A program made the position numbers and the translations under genes. From contig JAOZPL010000089.1 of NCBI GenBank assembly GCA_029932795.1, positions 296 through 7,892 of the forward strand: DNA of 7,597 nt, written 5' to 3'. The stretch's first letter is position 1. Each line of letters begins with the position of its first letter. The stretch comes from Candidatus Zixiibacteriota bacterium. Lineage in GTDB: Bacteria > Zixibacteria > MSB-5A5 > GN15 > FEB-12. The notes beneath the pieces are model-generated. The model saw only the letters and a list, made by a program, of their open reading frames with translations. It made no database searches and was not told where the DNA came from. Of this stretch, positions 1-4,583 are shown one piece after another.

Positions 1-2
1 CC

Positions 3-140
3 ACGATCCCGGACCCGCGCGACGGGATCGTGGTGCTCACCAATGCCTTGAACCGCATCATCGAGATCAACGAGGCGGACATGTCCGCCGTGGTGGAGCC
101 GGGGGGGGTCACGGCCCGCTGCGCCGCCGCATCAACATGA
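3..140 (+). CDS. Fragment of a GlcD-like FAD-linked oxidase, N-terminal FAD-binding part (partial, probably foreign to the rest of the contig)
   Basis: The plus-strand frame starting at base 3 reads through DGIVVLTNALNRIIEI and then SAVVEPGGVTAR before meeting a TGA at 138-140. This matches the recognisable stretch of the FAD-binding (type 4, glycolate oxidase GlcD / D-lactate dehydrogenase-like) domain, where a Gly-Ile-Val-(x)-Leu segment precedes an Asn-Arg-Ile core and a Val-Glu-Pro-Gly-Val-Val-Thr segment. In the family these enzymes oxidise 2-hydroxy acids with FAD. Only about 40 residues are present. Past residue 39 the frame degenerates. Adding one base near 119 would give Leu-Arg-Arg-Arg, closer to the family, so a one-base error or frameshift near the run of eight G at 101-108 or just after it is likely. 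About 68% of the first 120 bases are G or C, clearly above the neighbouring genes. No start, stop or downstream domain belongs to it, so it is a scrap, not a working gene. Confidence 0.6.
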   Translation, partial: TIPDPRDGIVVLTNALNRIIEINEADMSAVVEPGGVTARCAAAST

Positions 141-2148
141 ACTCCGGCATCAACGCGGTATCCATCCGCATCTCCCCCTCAACTATAAGGTCCGGCGCCT
201 TCCGCTTTACAATCTCAGTCGCGCGGGCTACTTTCATTGATTCCGGCGTCCGGGCTGATCCAAAGTTGCTAAACGACAACATGGCAATTCGCGGCTCGAT
301 ATTGAACCGCTGCGACACTTTCGCCGAGCAGATTGCAATCTCAGCCAGCTCCTCTGCCGTCGGATTGATATTGACGGTCGTATCGGCAAACATGTAAACT
401 TTGTCCTTCTGAATCATGGCGAACATCCCGGATACCCGGGTGACCCCCTCCTGCAAAGGAATCATCTCAAGGGCCGGGCGAATAGTGGTCGGATAATCTG
501 AAGTCACGCCAGAGAGCACGACATCACAGTCTCCTGCCTCAAGCATCATAATCCCATAGTAGGTCCGCTCCCGCATGCGCCAGGTCGCCTGGTTAAGTGT
601 AAGGCCCTTGCGGTACCGCTTCTCATAGTACATCTGCGCGTACTCCTGCCTCTTGGCAGATATGTTGGGGTCGATGACCTTGATGCCGTCCAGTTGAACC
701 TCATGCTCTGATGCTGCCTTTTTAATCCCCTCCCGCGGGCCAAGAACAACCGGCTGGCCGATCCCTTCCTCAAGGATGATGTGCGCCGCCCGAAGAATAC
801 GTCCCGAGTTCCCTTCGGGAAAGACGATCTTCTTTGGTTCTTTCTTGGCCTTGTCGGTGATTACGTTCATGAACACACGACCCTTGCCGATCCGGGCACC
901 AAGTTGCCGTTTGTACTCGTCAATATCAACCGGGTTTTGAGCCACACCGGTATCCATTGCTGCCTGAGCCACTGCCGATGCCTCCCACACCAGTATGCGG
1001 TGGTCAAACGGTTTTGGTATGATATAGTCCTTACCAAACTTGAAATGATCCACGTCATACGCCCGGGCCACCTCATCGGGTACGTCCTGTTTGGCCAGTC
1101 CGGCCAGTGCCTTCACCGCCGCAACCTTCATCTCCTCGTTGATCGCGGTAGCGTGCACGTCGAGAGCCCCGCGGAAAATGAACGGGAAACCCAGCACGTT
1201 GTTGACCTGGTTGGGAAAATCAGAGCGGCCAGTGGCCATGATTACATCCGAGCGGGCATCAATCGCGTCCGGATAGGTGATCTCCGGATCCGGGTTGGCC
1301 ATGGCGAAGATTATCGGGTCCTTAGCCATCGACTTGACCATCTTCTTGCTCACCGTGTTGGCCACTGAAACACCCACAAAGACATCCGCGTCGGCCATGG
1401 CATCCTCCAGCGTGCGGCAGTCAGTCTTACGGACAAACTCAGCCTTATACTTATTAAACTTCCCACCGCGGCCTTCATACATGACGCCCTTCGAGTCAAC
1501 CATGAGAAGGTTCTCAGGTTTGACCCCCAATGCACAGTAGAGCTTGGCGCAGGCAATCCCAGCCGCCCCGGCGCCTGAGTACACCACCCGCACCTTGCCA
1601 ATATCCTTCCCCACCAGTTCCAAGGCGTTCAGGAACGCGGCCCCGGAAATGATTGCTGTCCCATGCTGGTCGTCGTGGAAGATCGGGATTTTCATTGTCT
1701 CTTTGAGGGTTTCCTCGATATAGAAACACTCGGGCGCCTTGATATCCTCAAGATTGATACCCCCGAAGGTCGGCTCCAGAAGCTGGCAGCATTTGATAAC
1801 CTCGTCCGGATCTTCAGTGTCGAGTTCAATATCAAAGACATCAATATCCGCAAACCGCTTGAATAATACTCCCTTGCCTTCCATTACCGGCTTGCCGGCT
1901 GCGGCACCGATATTGCCCAGCCCCAATACCGCTGTCCCGTTGCTGACAACCGCTACCAGGTTCCCTTTGGCAGTGTACTTGTATATGTCCGCCGGATTCG
2001 CTTTTATCTCCAGACAGGGTTCGGCCACCCCGGGGGTGTAGGCAAGCGAGAGGTCGAGCTGTGTGACACAAGGTTTGGTCGAATTGACTTCAATCTTGCC
2101 TCTTTTGCCCTTGTAATGATAATCAAGGGCCTGCTGTTTCGTAATCAT
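109..2148 (-). CDS. maeB: Malic enzyme fused to phosphotransacetylase-like domain (MaeB type), C-terminus missing
   Basis: Cytosolic malic enzyme: oxidative decarboxylation of malate to pyruvate with NAD(P)+. Numbering from the ATG at 2146-2148: the N-terminal malic domain has the catalytic Tyr37 in LAYTPGVAEPC, Lys86/Lys92 in GKPVMEGKG, and metal ligands in NLEDIKAPE (Glu134, Asp135) and HDDQHGTA (Asp159). The dinucleotide-binding domain has SGAGAAGIA at 191-199, followed by the conserved ANPDPE and ATGRSDFPNQVNN blocks. A phosphotransacetylase-like domain starts at about 425 (IVFPEG at 441-446, LSGVTSDYPTTIRP at 545-558). In studied MaeB proteins this domain is a regulatory module sensing acetyl-CoA. 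The protein breaks off at residue 670 with a basic tail (MLMRRRSGP) unlike the family; MaeB is usually about 760 residues, so about 80 are lost at the left-hand junction. An in-frame TTG at 2155-2157 is too close to the AGGAG at 2159-2163, so the ATG, 10 bases from it, is the better start. NAD versus NADP preference cannot be read. Confidence 0.93.
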   Translation of the reverse strand: MITKQQALDYHYKGKRGKIEVNSTKPCVTQLDLSLAYTPGVAEPCLEIKANPADIYKYTAKGNLVAVVSNGTAVLGLGNIGAAAGKPVMEGKGVLFKRFADIDVFDIELDTEDPDEVIKCCQLLEPTFGGINLEDIKAPECFYIEETLKETMKIPIFHDDQHGTAIISGAAFLNALELVGKDIGKVRVVYSGAGAAGIACAKLYCALGVKPENLLMVDSKGVMYEGRGGKFNKYKAEFVRKTDCRTLEDAMADADVFVGVSVANTVSKKMVKSMAKDPIIFAMANPDPEITYPDAIDARSDVIMATGRSDFPNQVNNVLGFPFIFRGALDVHATAINEEMKVAAVKALAGLAKQDVPDEVARAYDVDHFKFGKDYIIPKPFDHRILVWEASAVAQAAMDTGVAQNPVDIDEYKRQLGARIGKGRVFMNVITDKAKKEPKKIVFPEGNSGRILRAAHIILEEGIGQPVVLGPREGIKKAASEHEVQLDGIKVIDPNISAKRQEYAQMYYEKRYRKGLTLNQATWRMRERTYYGIMMLEAGDCDVVLSGVTSDYPTTIRPALEMIPLQEGVTRVSGMFAMIQKDKVYMFADTTVNINPTAEELAEIAICSAKVSQRFNIEPRIAMLSFSNFGSARTPESMKVARATEIVKRKAPDLIVEGEMRMDTALMPEFMLMRRRSGP

Positions 2149-2158
2149 GGCAACCAAG

Positions 2159-2163
2159 CTCCT
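2159..2163 (-). promoter_or_regulatory. Ribosome binding site deciding the maeB start
   Basis: AGGAG on the minus strand lies 10 bases before the ATG at 2146-2148 but only one base before the in-frame TTG at 2155-2157. The ATG start also matches the usual beginning of the family, so the three extra N-terminal residues are unlikely. Confidence 0.6.
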
Positions 2164-2204
2164 GTAGTGCAGTGTAAGCGGTCGTTATTTTTTTCACAAA
2201 ACGG

Positions 2205-2232
2205 AATATAAATGCTCTTTACCGCCAGTCAA
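2205..2232 (-). promoter_or_regulatory. Sigma-70-type promoter of maeB
   Basis: On the minus strand, TTGACT (2227-2232) and TATATT (2205-2210) are separated by 16 bases; each box matches the consensus at five of six positions. Transcription would start near 2198 and give a leader of about 50 bases carrying the AGGAG site. Upstream, at 2246-2264, is the perfect dyad TTGTC-N9-GACAA, a possible binding site for a regulator of either divergent gene. Confidence 0.6.
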
Positions 2233-2245
2233 GCCGTTTCATCGT

Positions 2246-2264
2246 TTGTCGCTATATATGACAA
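2246..2264. repeat. Inverted repeat TTGTC-N9-GACAA in the maeB/cobO divergent region
   Basis: Perfect five-base arms (2246-2250 and 2260-2264) surround an AT-rich nine-base spacer. The dyad lies about 14 bases upstream of the maeB -35 box, where activators often bind, and about 92 bases upstream of the cobO -35 box. It may be chance; no regulator is encoded nearby to pair with it apart from the XRE protein at 3484-3744, whose own promoter dyad has a different sequence. Confidence 0.25.
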
Positions 2265-2355
2265 GCCTGTTTTCGTCTGCCTGCCGCCAGTTTTGGGAGT
2301 CAATCATCCCATGCGGATCTCCCTGACCAATGCCCGAGGAAGGACATTCTCAGAC

Positions 2356-2384
2356 TTTACCCGGTGGCTCCCAATACATATACT
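2356..2384 (+). promoter_or_regulatory. Sigma-70-type promoter of cobO
   Basis: TTTACC (2356-2361, four of six consensus) and TATACT (2379-2384, five of six) are separated by 17 bases. The start would be near 2391, leaving about a 40-base leader with AGGAG at 2415-2419. That is too short to hold a cobalamin riboswitch, so if this promoter is real the gene is not under classical B12-riboswitch control. Confidence 0.5.
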
Positions 2385-2431
2385 TGTAGGGCAAGGCACA
2401 TTCCAACTTGCAGCAGGAGTACTGTACCTTG

Positions 2432-2959
2432 ATGAATAAGCCCATCCGGCGATACATACAGATTTACACCGGCAACGGAAAAGGCAAAACTACCGCCGCT
2501 ATCGGGCAGGCCATCCGCGCGGCCGGACACGGACTGCGGACCTTCATAGTCATGTTTATGAAAGAACACCGGTACGGCGAGTTACAGAGCCTGCAACATC
2601 TCCGCGAATGGATCACGGTTGAGCAATATGGAAACGATAACTTCGTTTTCAGCAAACAGTCACCTGGCGATCAGGATCGTGCCCTCGCCCGCCAGGCTTT
2701 GAAACGGGCACGCGAGGCAATGCTCAGCAAACAGTATGACATTGTTATACTGGATGAGGTCTGCGTCACTACGTATTTCAAACTGCTGGATGATGTCCTG
2801 CCACTGCTGGATGAAAAGCCGGACGAGGTTGAACTCATCCTGACCGGCCGCTATTGTCCGCAGGAATGGATCGAAAAAGCTGATCTCGTCACGGAGATGC
2901 AGGAAATCAAGCATTACTACCAGAAAGGCGTGCAGGCGCGTAAGGGGTTTGAGTCGTAG
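2432..2959 (+). CDS. cobO: Corrinoid (cob(I)yrinic acid a,c-diamide / cob(I)alamin) adenosyltransferase, CobO/BtuR family
   Basis: Transfers the 5'-deoxyadenosyl group of ATP to the Co(I) corrinoid, making adenosylated cobamides in B12 synthesis or salvage; cytosolic. The 175-residue product is close to the usual family size of about 175-200. Seen: P-loop GNGKGKTT at 14-21, Walker-B-like DIVILDEV at 103-110, LTGR at 137-140, and the C-terminal family signature ADLVTEM followed by KHYYQKGVQARKG, which corresponds to the common KHP(Y)..G..A..GIE ending. The start is ATG 2432, 12 bases after AGGAG at 2415-2419; the adjacent in-frame TTG at 2429 (9 bases) is an alternative and changes one residue. 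It stands alone, divergent from maeB, with no other cobalamin gene in the window, which suggests salvage or scattered pathway genes. It converges with the membrane-protein gene ending at 3054. Confidence 0.92.
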   Translation: MNKPIRRYIQIYTGNGKGKTTAAIGQAIRAAGHGLRTFIVMFMKEHRYGELQSLQHLREWITVEQYGNDNFVFSKQSPGDQDRALARQALKRAREAMLSKQYDIVILDEVCVTTYFKLLDDVLPLLDEKPDEVELILTGRYCPQEWIEKADLVTEMQEIKHYYQKGVQARKGFES

Positions 2960-3053
2960 GCGCACCTGTTCGGCAGCGGATAGGTAGAATTGCCGACCGG
3001 CTGGCGAGAAAGATGCGGCGACTGCTCACCAAATAGAGGTCGTCCGGACGGGG
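2960..3053. other. Convergent intergenic gap without a clear terminator
   Basis: This 94-base gap separates two converging genes. It holds a six-base stem, TCGGCA (2970-2975) with TGCCGA (2991-2996), around a 15-base loop, and a ten-base palindrome CGTCCGGACG at 3041-3050. Neither is followed by a T-run on either strand, so an intrinsic terminator cannot be claimed; Rho-dependent ending or these weak stems would have to serve. Confidence 0.35.
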
Positions 3054-3482
3054 CTATATTTCCCTCTCTGTCCAGGCGATGATTGAGGAGGGCAGTGTAT
3101 GAGCCAGATATAACAGGCTGGCGAAGATGAACATAAGAAACGAGTCATCCCTTCCTGCCAGCAGGGCTATGCACATGAGAACAAGCAGACTGATTACTGT
3201 GAAGATGGCATAGGAGTTCCTAAGAGACTCATGCGTGATTTGCACTTCTCGCTCATCTAACTTATCGACTTTCGTGTGGACCAGCTTCCACAGACGAGTT
3301 CCCATGTGCAACAGGATAAAGCTCACGACGGCCACAATTGCCGCAGCGATTGCTCCCGCGACCAGCGGAGCACTCCAACCCTCGTATTTCCCGATGCCAA
3401 AGAATACGAGAATCATAAGAATGCAGCCATAATTGACAATGACCGCGATTCTCCTTGTTGACTTGGACATCTTCAGCTTCAC
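3054..3482 (-). CDS. Four-helix membrane protein of unknown function, partner of the upstream XRE regulator
   Basis: A 142-residue integral membrane protein. Hydrophobic segments lie at about 13-31, 38-60, 91-109 and 114-136, with a basic N-terminus (KLKMSKSTRR). Between helices 2 and 3 is a charged stretch, KLDEREVQITHES at 74-86, running into LRNSYAIF. A DER-containing loop before the third helix is what I associate with small membrane proteins (DUF2178-like) that commonly sit beside XRE-type regulators, but I cannot confirm the family. The start is GTG at 3480-3482, six bases after AAAGGAG (3489-3495, inside the end of the upstream gene). The later ATG (residue 5) is 18 bases away and less likely. 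The stop of the regulator gene and this start are one base apart, so translation is probably coupled. A membrane antagonist or sensor for the regulator is a plausible inference; no enzyme motif is visible. Confidence 0.75.
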   Translation of the reverse strand: MKLKMSKSTRRIAVIVNYGCILMILVFFGIGKYEGWSAPLVAGAIAAAIVAVVSFILLHMGTRLWKLVHTKVDKLDEREVQITHESLRNSYAIFTVISLLVLMCIALLAGRDDSFLMFIFASLLYLAHTLPSSIIAWTEREI

Positions 3483-3483
3483 G

Positions 3484-3744
3484 TTATTCTCCTTTCTTGC
3501 TCCTGTAATCGAGTATTTCCTGACTAAGCGGTCTCATTGGGCTGGTCGAGAAAACAAGTTCAATGGGGACACCGAAGTATTCGCTGATCCTGAAAGCCAG
3601 GTCCAGACTTGGACTGTACTCTTCTCTTTCCAGATAACCTACCGTTTGAAAATTGACTCCGATTTCTGCAGCCAGCTCCTTCCTTGAGATGCCTCTTTCC
3701 TCCCTGAGAACGGATATCCTATTATAGATTCTTCTCAATCTCAT
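3484..3744 (-). CDS. XRE/Cro-CI-family helix-turn-helix transcriptional regulator
   Basis: An 86-residue DNA-binding protein. The HTH_3 fold covers about 6-66: a first helix IYNRISVLREERG, then ISRKELAAEIGV (19-30) and the recognition helix NFQTVGYLER (31-40), then the characteristic PSLDLAFRISEYFGVPIELVF at 45-65. This pattern (PSL.LAF.I...F...IE.VF) typifies short stand-alone XRE regulators that accompany small membrane proteins. There is no ligand or dimerisation domain beyond a 20-residue polar tail. The start at ATG 3742-3744 gives the expected N-terminus, yet no Shine-Dalgarno sequence precedes it; a -10-like box ends six bases before the ATG. The gene is followed after one base by the membrane-protein gene, making a two-gene operon. 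Autoregulation through the dyad at 3752-3772 is likely by analogy with related regulators but not shown. Confidence 0.88.
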   Translation of the reverse strand: MRLRRIYNRISVLREERGISRKELAAEIGVNFQTVGYLEREEYSPSLDLAFRISEYFGVPIELVFSTSPMRPLSQEILDYRSKKGE

Positions 3745-3750
3745 ACGATA

Positions 3751-3778
3751 AATATAACCATATGTTCTATATATGCAA
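3751..3778 (-). promoter_or_regulatory. Putative promoter of the regulator/membrane-protein operon
   Basis: On the minus strand TATATT (3751-3756) lies 16 bases from TTGCAT (3773-3778; only the TTG matches well). The -10 box ends six bases before the ATG at 3742-3744, so transcription would begin at or next to the start codon, giving a leaderless or near-leaderless message. That agrees with the absence of a ribosome binding site. The surrounding bases are very AT-rich, so other -10-like boxes exist farther upstream. Confidence 0.4.
3752..3772. promoter_or_regulatory. Operator-like dyad between the -35 and -10 boxes of the regulator gene
   Basis: Five-base arms ATATA (3752-3756) and TATAT (3768-3772) flank an 11-base core containing the palindrome CATATG (3759-3764). 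The core and arm symmetry centres are offset by half a base, so the dyad is imperfect. Its place across the promoter spacer is where an XRE autorepressor would bind. AT-rich sequence makes chance symmetry common. Confidence 0.3.
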
Positions 3779-3872
3779 CATAATATTGTAGAAAATTAAC
3801 AAATTCTAGATGATACGCTTCCAGACACCGACATCCGGGCCTATTGGCCCTCATCAGGCTGCCAAACCGCTA

Positions 3873-4568
3873 TTAATTAATGCGGTAAACGCGTGGCGGC
3901 GGGCCGCCCCGGATCAGGAACATCAATCTGATCGTGAGGTAGCCGAAGACAAACCCGCCGACATGCGCCAGCCAGGCCACTCCGCCACCAGTGGAACTGC
4001 CGGCCAGCGACATCAGGATTTGATAGAAGAACCAGAGACCGAGCACCATCTTGGCTGGAAACTGGCGAATCATAATGAATACGAAAAGAATCAGCACCGT
4101 GATCCGCGCCCGCGGATGCAGCACTATATACGCTCCCATCACGCCGGCGATTGCTCCCGACGCCCCCACCAGCGGCACCTGCGAGCCGGGATTGAACAGC
4201 GTGTACAGCGCTATAGCAGCCAAGCCGGAAACAAGATAGAATATGAGGAACTTCATCCGCCCGAGATAGTCCTCGATATTGTTGCCATAAATCCACAGAA
4301 ACAGCATGTTGCCGATCAGATGCCCCCAGCCACCATGAAGGAACATCGAGCTGAAAGGCGTCAGATAGTACCAGCCCGGCACGGTATATTGAGAGCCCAG
4401 GTCCAGGTAGTACAGCGGTGTGTAACCGAGCATGCCGAGAAAACTGGTAAAATCTTTCATTCCCAGCGTCTGAGAATACAGAAACACCGCCGTGTTAATG
4501 AAGATCAGGGCTATTGTCAGATGCGCTGTTCTGGAAGTCGGCTGGTCGTCTTTTATGGGAATAAACAA
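3873..4568 (-). CDS. Rhomboid family intramembrane serine protease
   Basis: Cuts transmembrane segments of other membrane proteins within the bilayer. The 231-residue product has the usual six- to seven-helix rhomboid core. Catalytic Ser137 lies in VGASGAIAG and catalytic His202 in WLAHVGG; the helix-2 oxyanion residues HGGWGHLIGN give His78, His83 and Asn87. All key residues are present, so it should be active. Other family marks are the N-terminal FIPIKDD leading to helix 1 at about 16-35, and the proline plus LGLWFFYQ block at 171-183. The start is TTG 4566-4568: it gives the expected (F)IPIKDD N-terminus and lies eight bases after AGGTAGG (4577-4583), which overlaps the TAG of the M23 gene. 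The nine-base gap implies co-transcription and coupled translation with that peptidase. A hairpin at 3837-3850 follows the stop but lacks a T-run. The substrate is unknown. Confidence 0.93.
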   Translation of the reverse strand: MFIPIKDDQPTSRTAHLTIALIFINTAVFLYSQTLGMKDFTSFLGMLGYTPLYYLDLGSQYTVPGWYYLTPFSSMFLHGGWGHLIGNMLFLWIYGNNIEDYLGRMKFLIFYLVSGLAAIALYTLFNPGSQVPLVGASGAIAGVMGAYIVLHPRARITVLILFVFIMIRQFPAKMVLGLWFFYQILMSLAGSSTGGGVAWLAHVGGFVFGYLTIRLMFLIRGGPPPRVYRIN

Positions 4569-4576
4569 TTCGCGAA

Positions 4577-4583
4577 CCTACCT
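4577..4583 (-). promoter_or_regulatory. Ribosome binding site of the rhomboid gene overlapping the M23 stop codon
   Basis: AGGTAGG on the minus strand contains the TAG stop (4578-4580) of the M23 gene and lies eight bases before the TTG start of the rhomboid gene. The overlap supports translational coupling and supports TTG as the start, since no ATG with a comparable site and family-like N-terminus is available. Confidence 0.55.

Noticed and set aside
781..1368. Plus-strand open frame of 195 codons opposite maeB
   Set aside because: It lies wholly antisense to a clear malic enzyme frame with intact motifs, and its translation shows no recognisable family or sensible domain pattern.
2233..2431. 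Cobalamin riboswitch upstream of cobO
   Set aside because: I looked for the conserved B12-box core and the expected multi-stem layout and did not find them, and the best cobO promoter at 2356-2384 leaves a leader too short for one. A covariance search would settle it.
3041..3050. Palindrome CGTCCGGACG as a bidirectional terminator between the converging genes
   Set aside because: It has no loop and no flanking T-run on either strand; such ten-base palindromes occur by chance in DNA of this composition.
3837..3850. Hairpin GGGCC-AATA-GGCCC (minus strand) after the rhomboid gene as an intrinsic terminator
   Set aside because: The five-base stem is perfect and well placed 23 bases after the stop codon, but no T-run follows on the minus strand, so it cannot be called an intrinsic terminator.
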